DNA from: JARIHD01 sp963815935
GTDB taxonomy: Bacteria > Patescibacteriota > Saccharimonadia > Saccharimonadales > UBA4665
Direction of reading: 5' to 3'
Assembly (NCBI GenBank): GCA_963815935.1
Contig: CAWFIL010000002.1
Location: 186,001-250,000 of the forward strand
DNA length: 64,000 bases
Each line of letters begins with the position of its first letter. Positions within the stretch are counted from its first letter, which is position 1. Below the pieces are notes generated by a model, which had not been told where the DNA came from, made no database searches, and saw only the letters and a list, made by a program, of their open reading frames with translations. A program made the position numbers and the translations under genes. Shown piece after piece: positions 34,884 to 42,667 of this stretch.

Positions 34884-35591
34884 ATGAATAACCAGCCACG
34901 TATTTTGGTAGTCGGTGCTCAGCACGGCGATGAGCGGCTTGGTCCACGCCTTCGGCGCTATCTCCAAAAACATGGCGACCGGTACGCAAGCGTGGATTAC
35001 CTATGCGGTAATCCACGCGCCTACCGCGCCAACACACGTTTCATCCAAAGTGACCTCAACCGCAGCTATAACCCAGCAACGCCAACTACTTACGAGGAGC
35101 ATCGCGCCCAAAAGATCTTGGAGCATATCCGCAAGGGCAAGTACGACTACGTGTTGGATGTGCATACCTCCACCGCCGACGTGGGACGATTCTTTATTGC
35201 AACCCACATCGAGGGTGCGGCTGGCGAAATTATCGCTGCCGCACCCTACGAGCGTGTAGTGGTTATGCCACCGCACATTGCAGATTGCTCGTTGATCGGT
35301 CGGGTGCCGCAGGCGATCTCGATTGAGTATGATCGCAATATTGGTCGCACCCCCGAGGCTGTACACGAATTAGCCCGTTTGCTAGACAACCTATTGTCTC
35401 GCCGTGCTATACCACGGGAGCGTCAGATATTTTATGTGCACGACACCATTGCCTTAGATAGCGGCGTCGACCTGTCGCATAAAAATTTTGAGTTGCTGCC
35501 CCAAGGATTTTATCCAATCTTATTTGGCGAAAAAACGTATACGGCGCATCGCGGCTTTGCTGCCCACGATATGCGTCGTCGGGTAATCTAG
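34884..35591 (+). CDS. AstE/AspA-like zinc deacylase
   Basis: 235 residues. The zinc ligands of the succinylglutamate desuccinylase/aspartoacylase family are visible: G-A-Q-H-G-D-E near residue 14 and D-V-H-T-S near residue 90. Also present are the substrate arginine in D-L-N-R-S-Y and a glutamate in S-I-E-Y-D-R. These enzymes remove acyl groups from N-acyl amino acids; relatives in animals act on N-acetyl aromatic amino acids. Location behind a GNAT and a Trp-codon attenuator suggests salvage of an acylated amino acid (inference). GGAAGGAG precedes the start. Confidence 0.8.
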   Translation: MNNQPRILVVGAQHGDERLGPRLRRYLQKHGDRYASVDYLCGNPRAYRANTRFIQSDLNRSYNPATPTTYEEHRAQKILEHIRKGKYDYVLDVHTSTADVGRFFIATHIEGAAGEIIAAAPYERVVVMPPHIADCSLIGRVPQAISIEYDRNIGRTPEAVHELARLLDNLLSRRAIPRERQIFYVHDTIALDSGVDLSHKNFELLPQGFYPILFGEKTYTAHRGFAAHDMRRRVI

Positions 35592-35596
35592 TGTCG

Positions 35597-36814
35597 TTAC
35601 GCGGCCGTGTCGCCAGTCTGATTGTTGTCTGACCGGCTGCTGTGGTACCAAGCTCGGTGACTGGCGTTACGCCGACTGTTTACCTCGGCAATGTCTTCGG
35701 GTGTAACGCGTAAAAACTGTTTGTACTGGTCCATGGGCCACAGGTCGTCGTACACACCCAGTACACTTGCTTCTAACTCTATGCGACCGACGGTAAGTTC
35801 GTTGTCCTGGCTAGCCCGCAATAGAGCGTTGATGAACCCTTGGGAGCTTTTGGCTTCAGCTGCATTTTGCCGGTGGTAGCTGGCGGCTCCGGGTACGGCG
35901 CGCTGCGCCACCAGGTGACGCCCACCGTATAACAGCAATTCGTCTTCGCTTAGCTTGGCATAGGCCGCAGGCAAAGCGCCTGCTTGCAGCATTGTTTGGT
36001 ACCGGGAGAGCTTTGCTGCCCGTTCTTGCTTGGTGTGTTGGGTCCGCTCCTCGTACTCGGCTAGCACCCGTGTCTTGTAGGCATCCCAGCTGCCAAACTT
36101 GCGCACAATGGAGGCATACCCGGGGCCACGCCGCTGGCCCGACAAGACCAATATGCCGCCATGCTTGAGTAGTTCGGCCCCATTGACCTCTACATATTTG
36201 GCACCAAAGTCGACATAGTCGTCTTGGTCCCAGCTTTTGGTATTGCAGTAGCCCAAATGCTCGTTCAGCTCGCTGACGCCGCCCTTAAAAAAGCCGGACA
36301 ACACCGAGATGGTCGGTGCGTTGCGGTCCTCGCGCGACCGCCGGTCATAGTCGGCTGCTCGCGGCTTGCCGCCAACCTCACGCTCTAGGACCGCGGCGTA
36401 GGCCACGTAGTCAGATGTGGTCCAGCTGCCAAACTTGCCACGTGTACTGTAGCCAACCTCGGCCGCCCCAATAGTTGCGCGGTAATCCTGCATGGTGGGG
36501 AAGGCTCTATTTTCGCCTATGAAGTACCGCACCAGTGGCGCGATACCTAACGCGTACAGTCTGTTGAGCATGCGTGTATTGATCATGCGCTCGTACCCGG
36601 CACGTTCTAGCAGGTCGAGCGTGGCAGCACCTAATGCGGCGTATTGCGCACCTGTCCATTCGGTGCCGGGTTGCTTGGCGACGTTGTGGCCGTTGGTGGG
36701 GAAGTCATCGGCGGTTAGCAGATTGGGCAATGCCTCGTCTTGCAAACGCTCCACAATGTCCTCTTTGCCGGGGAGTAGCTCACTTAGCTGGGCTTCCAAC
36801 GCAACCTCGTTCAT
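35597..36814 (-). CDS. Repeat protein resembling homing-endonuclease-associated repeats
   Basis: 405 residues from the ATG at 36814, placed by TACAAT (36823-36828) 8 nt upstream. The frame is open to 36949. Recurrent segments of the pattern F-G-S-W-x4-Y (K-F-G-S-W-T-T-S-D-Y, K-F-G-S-W-D-A-Y) and G-x-P-x-x-x-D-Y resemble the short helical repeats found beside HNH and homing nucleases, which bind DNA. No nuclease motif is seen. It is divergent from the KTSC-ITPase gene at the left edge of the restriction island and convergent with the AstE-like gene. The assignment is tentative. Confidence 0.45.
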   Translation of the reverse strand: MNEVALEAQLSELLPGKEDIVERLQDEALPNLLTADDFPTNGHNVAKQPGTEWTGAQYAALGAATLDLLERAGYERMINTRMLNRLYALGIAPLVRYFIGENRAFPTMQDYRATIGAAEVGYSTRGKFGSWTTSDYVAYAAVLEREVGGKPRAADYDRRSREDRNAPTISVLSGFFKGGVSELNEHLGYCNTKSWDQDDYVDFGAKYVEVNGAELLKHGGILVLSGQRRGPGYASIVRKFGSWDAYKTRVLAEYEERTQHTKQERAAKLSRYQTMLQAGALPAAYAKLSEDELLLYGGRHLVAQRAVPGAASYHRQNAAEAKSSQGFINALLRASQDNELTVGRIELEASVLGVYDDLWPMDQYKQFLRVTPEDIAEVNSRRNASHRAWYHSSRSDNNQTGDTAA

Positions 36815-36912
36815 TGGCTCAAATTGTAACATATTTGTGTTCGCAGCAAGACTAAGGCGCGGTAATTGCCACCGGATGCATAACTTTCTTCGTATAAGGG
36901 GCAAGCCATGCG

Positions 36913-36924
36913 TATAATAGGGGC
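36913..36924 (+). promoter_or_regulatory. -10 box of the leaderless KTSC-ITPase gene
   Basis: TATAAT at 36913-36918, exactly 6 nt before the ATG at 36925. There is no Shine-Dalgarno. Confidence 0.6.
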
Positions 36925-37728
36925 ATGAAGCGAACACCTGTAGAATCATCGGATGTAGTGAGCATTGGATACGACCCCTCCGAACGCGTTATGGAAGTTG
37001 AGTTCCACGAAGGACGTTTGTACCGCTACATGGAAGTGCCACAGGATATCTACGACCACTTTTTGAAGGCCGAATCCTTCGGCGGTTACTTTAACTCGTA
37101 CATCAACGGCTACTTTCGCTACCGCAGGGTAGAGGCCGACGGCAGCGAGAAGAAGTACGACGGCATTGCACTGGTAACCAGCAGCGCCCGTAAATTCCGT
37201 ACTCTACAGGCTGCACTTAAGCCGTACGACATCCCCTCCGAACAATTAGATTTGCCCATCGACGAAATACAGTCCACCGACCCCGACGAAGTAGCTACCA
37301 AAAAAGCCAAGCATGCCCACCGCCTAGCCGACCGACCAGTGCTGGTCACCGACATATCCTGGAGCATTGTGGCGCTGCGCGGCTTTCCTGGCGCCTATAT
37401 GCACGACGTAGCTAACTGGTTTACTGCCGAAGATTTCCTACGCCTAATGGACGGCAAGCAAGACCGCACAGTCATCCGCACAGACATTTTGGCCTACTGC
37501 GATGGCAAGCGCACCAAATTGTTTAAAAAAGACTACCACGCCCGTATGGTAACGACCGCCGAAGGCGAGGGTCTGTCTATTGACGAGCTAGTAGTCATGC
37601 CCGGCCACATTGAGACGATTGCCAAAGAACACGAACACGAAGACATCGCCAGCACCGGCATAAAGGGCAGTGCCTGGGAAGACTTCGCCAAGTGGTACAA
37701 CATGCAGCGGAAGTTGAAATTGGCTTAG
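36925..37728 (+). CDS. KTSC domain fused to a divergent ITPase/Ham1-like domain
   Basis: 267 residues in two parts. Residues 1-72 are a KTSC domain (S-I-G-Y-D-P ... L-E/V-E-F ... G-x-L-Y-R-Y-x-x-V-P). Residues 76-267 follow the ITPase/non-canonical purine NTP pyrophosphatase pattern: V-T-S-S-A-R-K-F at the start and G-F-P-G-A-Y-M in place of the usual G-x-P-G-x-Y-S. The canonical D-D-S-G-L is replaced by T-D-I-S-W, so the active site or substrate may differ. A shorter homologue without KTSC lies at 48181, and a lone KTSC gene at 46958. The fusion hints that KTSC and the hydrolase work together on modified nucleotides or nucleic acid (inference). Confidence 0.7.
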   Translation: MKRTPVESSDVVSIGYDPSERVMEVEFHEGRLYRYMEVPQDIYDHFLKAESFGGYFNSYINGYFRYRRVEADGSEKKYDGIALVTSSARKFRTLQAALKPYDIPSEQLDLPIDEIQSTDPDEVATKKAKHAHRLADRPVLVTDISWSIVALRGFPGAYMHDVANWFTAEDFLRLMDGKQDRTVIRTDILAYCDGKRTKLFKKDYHARMVTTAEGEGLSIDELVVMPGHIETIAKEHEHEDIASTGIKGSAWEDFAKWYNMQRKLKLA

Positions 37729-37870
37729 AATCAAGGCAACAGGAAATTTACTAAACATAGTAATAAAAGCAACAACTTACAGATCAACAACATATGATAA
37801 CCTAAGAATTATCAAGTACATACGCTAATATCGCCTTGTATAATGAGTACGGCAAAAGTATGATATTTAC
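37729..37870 (+). promoter_or_regulatory. AT-rich promoter region of the restriction-modification operon
   Basis: 142 bp, clearly more AT-rich than its surroundings. TATAAT lies at 37839-37844, giving a 5'-UTR of about 20 nt without a Shine-Dalgarno before the hsdM ATG. HsdM itself carries an N-terminal MerR-type DNA-binding domain, so autoregulation here is conceivable. Confidence 0.5.
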
Positions 37871-39574
37871 ATGCAAGACTCATACACTATCAAGGAAGTC
37901 GCCAAGCGTTTTGGAATTCACGAAGATACTTTGCGCAATTGGGAACGCAAAGGCTTAGTGGTCCCCAGCCGCGTAGGCTCTCGGGGTGACCGTATCTACA
38001 CCCAAGAGCACCTAGATATAATTTCGGAAAAATTATTGTCCCAGACGGCCGCTCTATTTGAAGGTACGCCTTCTAGCAGTGGCGAAAAGATGGACCTTGG
38101 CCAACTCAAGACATTTTTGTGGAAGTCGGCCGATATCTTGCGTGGCAAGATTGACAGTGCCGACTACAAGAAATACATTTTTGGCCTGCTATTCTACAAG
38201 CGCATGAACGACGTCTGGCAAGAGGAATACGATAAGGCAATCGAGGAGTACCACGACGATGAGATCGCCAAAGCCGACTACAACCACCGTTTTCAGGTGC
38301 CCGACGAAGCACACTGGAGCGTAATAGCCGATACCGCAAAAGATATAGGCCTCAAGCTCAACGACGCCTTCGACAAAATAACCAATGCAAACAGCCCAAG
38401 GTTGGACAAAATTTTTGCAGACCTGGATTTTGCCAACACAGATCGCTTTAGCAACGAAACATTACAGCAGCTCGTAAATCACTTTAGTAAACACAACTTT
38501 GGCGAAAACTATTTTAGCTCTGACGTACTTGGAGATGCCTACGAATATCTCATTCAGCAGTTTGCGGCCGGATCTGGCAAAAAAGGTGGAGAATTCTACA
38601 CGCCACGAGAGGTAGAGCGCGTTATTATGCATATTCTTAAGCCCCATGAGAAAGATCATGTTATGGACCCCACGGTAGGGTCGGGCGGTTTTTTGCTAGA
38701 GGCCTACCACTACGTTCGCGAGAAATTTGGCGACCAAAAAGCGCGGTCGCTATATCTATACGGCCAGGAGATTAACCTAGACACCTATGCCATCGCCAAA
38801 ATAAACATGTTTTTGCACGGATTGGACGGAGCTGACATCAAGCGTGGTGATACACTTGTCGAGCCGCAATTTTTGACTGCCGCCGGTACGCTCAAAACTT
38901 TCGACATCGTAGTAGCTAATTTTCCATACTCCATCAAAGAGTGGCCATTCGAGAAGTTCCGCAGCGATCGCTACGGCCGTCACGACGGTTACGATACGCC
39001 CCCATCCAAGAACGCCGACTATGCTTTTATTCTGCACATCATCAAATCGCTCAACGATAACGGCCGGGCTGGCATCGTAGTGCCTCACGGCGTGCTGTTC
39101 CGCGGTGGTGCCGAGGGCCGCATTCGCGAGCAGATTATAAAAAATGATCTTATCGAAGCAATCGTCGCCTTGCCACCAAAATTGTTCTATGGCACCGGAA
39201 TACCCGCAGCAGTGCTTATCTTGAACAAAAATAAGCCCGTCAATCGCAAAGGGAAAATAATAATTGTCGACGCCGAAGCCGACTTTGAGGCCGGCAAAAA
39301 TCAAAACCGCCTGCGCAAAGCAGACATCGACAAAATTAGTACCACTGTCGCCAACTTCCAGCCCGCCGAGCGATATGCCGAGGTGGTGACCACAAAACAG
39401 ATTGCCGATAACGACTATAATCTAAACGTTCGCCGCTACGTAGACACCAGCGTCGAAGAAGAGGCAATTGACGTAAACCAAACCTTGGCCGAGTTGAAGA
39501 TGCTGGAGCAAGAGCGCAATAAAGCCGAGCAAAAGGTAGCCGAGCTGCTAAAGGCCATAGGATACAAAGTGTAA
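37871..39574 (+). CDS. hsdM: Type I modification methyltransferase HsdM with N-terminal MerR-type HTH
   Basis: 567 residues. Residues 1-50 form a MerR/HTH_17-like winged helix (T-I-K-E-V-A-K-R-F-G-I-H-E-D-T-L-R-N-W-E-R). A usual HsdM follows: the N-terminal helical domain from about residue 75, the SAM motif D-P-T-V-G-S-G-G-F-L near residue 270 and the catalytic N-F-P-Y (variant of N-P-P-Y/F) near residue 355. It methylates adenine with HsdS giving specificity. The HTH is an added domain, absent from classical HsdM such as EcoKI. The stop overlaps the next ATG (TAATG). Confidence 0.93.
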   Translation: MQDSYTIKEVAKRFGIHEDTLRNWERKGLVVPSRVGSRGDRIYTQEHLDIISEKLLSQTAALFEGTPSSSGEKMDLGQLKTFLWKSADILRGKIDSADYKKYIFGLLFYKRMNDVWQEEYDKAIEEYHDDEIAKADYNHRFQVPDEAHWSVIADTAKDIGLKLNDAFDKITNANSPRLDKIFADLDFANTDRFSNETLQQLVNHFSKHNFGENYFSSDVLGDAYEYLIQQFAAGSGKKGGEFYTPREVERVIMHILKPHEKDHVMDPTVGSGGFLLEAYHYVREKFGDQKARSLYLYGQEINLDTYAIAKINMFLHGLDGADIKRGDTLVEPQFLTAAGTLKTFDIVVANFPYSIKEWPFEKFRSDRYGRHDGYDTPPSKNADYAFILHIIKSLNDNGRAGIVVPHGVLFRGGAEGRIREQIIKNDLIEAIVALPPKLFYGTGIPAAVLILNKNKPVNRKGKIIIVDAEADFEAGKNQNRLRKADIDKISTTVANFQPAERYAEVVTTKQIADNDYNLNVRRYVDTSVEEEAIDVNQTLAELKMLEQERNKAEQKVAELLKAIGYKV

Positions 39575-40626
39575 TGAGCGCTTCCACTTTCGACGAAATT
39601 ATGCGCCCGCAAGATGACTTTATTATGTACACTTCCGATAGTGGAGAGGTACGGCTACAAGTTTTCTTGCAGGACGAGACAATCTGGCTTACGCAGAAGA
39701 TGATGGCCGAGCTGTTTGACGTAGAAGCTAATACTGTCACTTATCACATTGGGGAAATTTTCAAGAGTGGCGAGCTGGTCCGTGAGGCAACTACTCGAAA
39801 AATTCGAGTAGTTCAAAAAGAAGGTGACCGCGAGGTAAGCCGAACACCCGACTTCTACAACCTCGACGTTATTATCGCCGTCGGCTACCGCGTAAATTCC
39901 AGACGGGCCACCCAGTTTCGTATGTGGGCCACAAACGTGCTTCGCGACTATATCGTGAAGGGCTTTGTCCTCAACGACGACCGGCTCAAACAGGGCGAGA
40001 AATTCTTTGAAAAAGATTACTTTCAGGAACTATTGGAGCGTGTCCGTTCTATCCGCGCCAGCGAGCGCCGCATCTACCAGCAGATTACCGATATTTTTGC
40101 CGAGTGCAGCATCGACTACGACCCAAAGGCCGAGGTAACGCAAGATTTTTACGCCATGGTGCAAAACAAATTTCACTATGCTATCTCCGGCCAAACTGCC
40201 GCCGAAATCGTACATACTAATGCCGACCGCACCAAGCCGCATATGGGCTTAACCACCTGGAAACATGCGCCAGAAGGTCGCGTGCTGCGATCCGACGTAG
40301 TGATTGCCAAAAACTACCTACCCAAAAAAGACATAAAGCGCTTGGAGCGCACCGTATCCGGCTTTTTCGACTACATCGAAAACGTCATCGAGAACCGCAC
40401 CACGCTTACCATGCAAGACATGGCCGCCAGCGTAGACAAATTTCTGAGCTTTAACGAATACAAGATCCTGGACAGCAAAGGCAAAATATCGCGCCACCAA
40501 GCCGAAAAGAAGGCGTTAGCCGAATACGCTATGTTCAACAAAACCCAAAAGATTGAAAGCGACTTCGACCGAGAGGTAAAGAGACTTACGCAGAATAAGG
40601 CAAGCAAAGAAGCAAGTAATGACTAA
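39574..40626 (+). CDS. rhuM: RhuM family protein
   Basis: 350 residues. It has the typical RhuM/virulence-associated pattern: E-V-R-L-Q-V-F-L-Q-D-E-T-I-W-L-T-Q-K-M-M near the N-terminus, an HTH-like segment (M-A-E-L-F-D-V-E-A-N-T-V), then Y-N-L-D-V-I-I-A-V-G-Y-R-V-N-S. Its biochemical role is not established, but it is a frequent passenger in type I restriction operons. It starts on the hsdM stop and overlaps hsdS by 8 nt. Confidence 0.9.
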   Translation: MSASTFDEIMRPQDDFIMYTSDSGEVRLQVFLQDETIWLTQKMMAELFDVEANTVTYHIGEIFKSGELVREATTRKIRVVQKEGDREVSRTPDFYNLDVIIAVGYRVNSRRATQFRMWATNVLRDYIVKGFVLNDDRLKQGEKFFEKDYFQELLERVRSIRASERRIYQQITDIFAECSIDYDPKAEVTQDFYAMVQNKFHYAISGQTAAEIVHTNADRTKPHMGLTTWKHAPEGRVLRSDVVIAKNYLPKKDIKRLERTVSGFFDYIENVIENRTTLTMQDMAASVDKFLSFNEYKILDSKGKISRHQAEKKALAEYAMFNKTQKIESDFDREVKRLTQNKASKEASND

Positions 40627-41812
40627 TCCGCTCCCCAAAGGATGGCAGTATGTAACGCTACAAGATGTTGCCGAGGATCTCGATAGCAAACGTATACCAG
40701 TAGAAAAAGGCAAGCGCGTAAGAGGGCAGATACCATATTACGGTGCCACGGGTATCGTTGATTATGTTGATGACTTTATTTTTGATGAAGACATCCTCCT
40801 GGTGGGGGAGGATGGCGCTGACTGGTCACCTTTCGCAAATACAGCATTTATCGCATCAGGGAGATCGTGGGTTAACAATCATGCTCATGTGCTCCGTGTG
40901 CATCATGGGGTGAATATGATCTTTCTCAAAGAAGTACTCAATCTTTACGATCTTGAGGTCTATACTAGCGGCTCAACACGCCGAAAGCTTAATAAGGCTG
41001 ATCTAATGCAAATCAAGTTGCTCATGCCGTCGACACCCTCAGAGCAGGATAAGATTGCAGCAGTCTTTACGGGTGTAAATGCAATGCTTATCGCCACGCA
41101 AAAAGTAATCGACCAAACCGAACAACTCAAGAAACATCTAATACAGCAGCTTCTAACTCGAGGTATTAACCACGGTAAGTTCGCGCGTTCCATGTTGGGT
41201 GAAATACCAAATTCTTGGGAGGTGCAGCCCATCTCGAAATTAGTAGAGCTTGTCATCGATCATCGAGGTAAGACGCCTACTAAATTAGGCGGAAGTTGGT
41301 GCAGTGTTGGGACTCCTGCAATATCTGCTATGAACGTCAAAGGAAACAAGATTATAAAGCCTGAAACATTCAAGTTTGTCGATGACAGACTGTACGCGAA
41401 GTGGATGAAGCGAGAGCTAAAAGGTGGCGACTTGCTCCTGACCTCAGAAGCTCCTATGGGCGAAATGTACATAATCAAAAACGGAGAGAAGTACTGTCTT
41501 AGTCAGCGCCTATTTGCATTACGATTTACGGATACTATCATGCCGGAATTCTTTTACTACTTCTTTGGGTCCTCTACGGGCCAGAAGCAGCTTGATGTAC
41601 GCAAATCAGGTAGTACGGCACAAGGAATACGCCAGTCTGAACTGATGAAGGTACTGGTTCCTGTGCCTCCGCTAGGAGAGCAACGAACTATTGTAGGGCT
41701 TCTCTCTTCACTAGATGCCAAGATTGATGCCCACAGAAGAATCAAGGCTAAACAAGAGAAGCTCATGCGCGGACTCATGCAGGATCTACTCACAGGTAAG
41801 GTACGAGTATGA
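40619..41812 (+). CDS. hsdS: Type I specificity subunit HsdS
   Basis: 397 residues, with two target-recognition domains each followed by a helical conserved region: L-P-K-G-W-Q-Y-V-T-L-Q-D-V-A opens the first and I-P-N-S-W-E-V-Q-P-I-S-K-L the second. The spacer helices end in Q-L-K-K-H-L-I-Q-Q-L-L and K-L-M-R-G-L-M-Q-D-L-L-T-G-K. It fixes the bipartite DNA target. Base use is more AT-rich than hsdM, as often seen for exchanged specificity genes. ATGA overlap with the next gene. Confidence 0.93.
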   Translation: MTNPLPKGWQYVTLQDVAEDLDSKRIPVEKGKRVRGQIPYYGATGIVDYVDDFIFDEDILLVGEDGADWSPFANTAFIASGRSWVNNHAHVLRVHHGVNMIFLKEVLNLYDLEVYTSGSTRRKLNKADLMQIKLLMPSTPSEQDKIAAVFTGVNAMLIATQKVIDQTEQLKKHLIQQLLTRGINHGKFARSMLGEIPNSWEVQPISKLVELVIDHRGKTPTKLGGSWCSVGTPAISAMNVKGNKIIKPETFKFVDDRLYAKWMKRELKGGDLLLTSEAPMGEMYIIKNGEKYCLSQRLFALRFTDTIMPEFFYYFFGSSTGQKQLDVRKSGSTAQGIRQSELMKVLVPVPPLGEQRTIVGLLSSLDAKIDAHRRIKAKQEKLMRGLMQDLLTGKVRV

Positions 41813-42636
41813 AATTTAAATCAGTAACCGGCGTGCATGATTTCTCGGGTGATGCTCTTACTAAAGACTTTCGCTCGTTTATGGAGCTGCCGCTTTTCGA
41901 TTGGGCACTTGCTCTACTGAGGCGCGTCAATGTTATTGACGATCCCGACGGAATGTACTTGCGCTACTACAGGCTCGATCCGGGATTCAGGAATACTCTT
42001 AATCTAATTTTTCGTCGCTCATTCTCAGATAGGTGGTCAGAGCTTGAGACGGTGGTACTCTCAGACCCTAATCTGACGGCAGATTTCTTCGGACTGTGCT
42101 TGCAAAACTATGCTAGACAAGGAGAAGCCGAGAACCTAGAAAGTGTCCTTGCTGCGAGTGGGTCGGGTTGGCGGGTCGTGAAGGTTGATGATAGTGTGGG
42201 TGAGTATGGTGAGGGCGGGTATGACTTACAAGATAGAGTGCCTCCAGTGGTTGCGCTTCAAGCACAGGAGGCATTGGCTGGCAATAATGTCCTGCTTAAT
42301 GCATGGGGTAGCTGCTACTCAAGAAGCCCTGACTATACGAAAACCGTTATAGAGTGCCAAAATGTTCTTGAGGGGCTGTTACGGGATAAATATGAGCCGA
42401 AGAACACTAAACCACAGCTAGGCAAGCTTATCGGCAACCTGAAGGCTGCACCAACTAAAATCTCCTTTAAGGGTGATAGCGTACTAACAGGTAAAGAGTT
42501 GCTACTGTCTCTTATTGAAAATGTGCCTGCATTCCGTGGAATGCATACCGCAGGGACTGGCAAAGCGCCTACAAAGCAGGAGGCAGAATATGTACTGCAC
42601 ACCACCATTTATATTTGGAACTTACATGAGAAATAA
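41809..42636 (+). CDS. Abi-C-like accessory protein in the restriction operon
   Basis: 275 residues, starting in the ATGA overlap with the hsdS stop. The C-terminal 90 residues resemble the abortive-infection C-terminal domain: E-C-Q-N-V-L-E-G-L-L helix, then R-G-M-H-T-A-G-T-G-K-A-P-T-K-Q-E-A-E-Y-V, comparable to R-x-x-x-G-x-x-H-G followed by an Ala-rich helix. The N-terminal 170 residues are not recognised. An Abi-type gene embedded between hsdS and hsdR suggests a second layer of phage defence, or control of the nuclease (inference). Confidence 0.6.
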   Translation: MKFKSVTGVHDFSGDALTKDFRSFMELPLFDWALALLRRVNVIDDPDGMYLRYYRLDPGFRNTLNLIFRRSFSDRWSELETVVLSDPNLTADFFGLCLQNYARQGEAENLESVLAASGSGWRVVKVDDSVGEYGEGGYDLQDRVPPVVALQAQEALAGNNVLLNAWGSCYSRSPDYTKTVIECQNVLEGLLRDKYEPKNTKPQLGKLIGNLKAAPTKISFKGDSVLTGKELLLSLIENVPAFRGMHTAGTGKAPTKQEAEYVLHTTIYIWNLHEK

Positions 42637-42667
42637 GTTGTAGGCGACAAGAAAGGCATGACCGACC

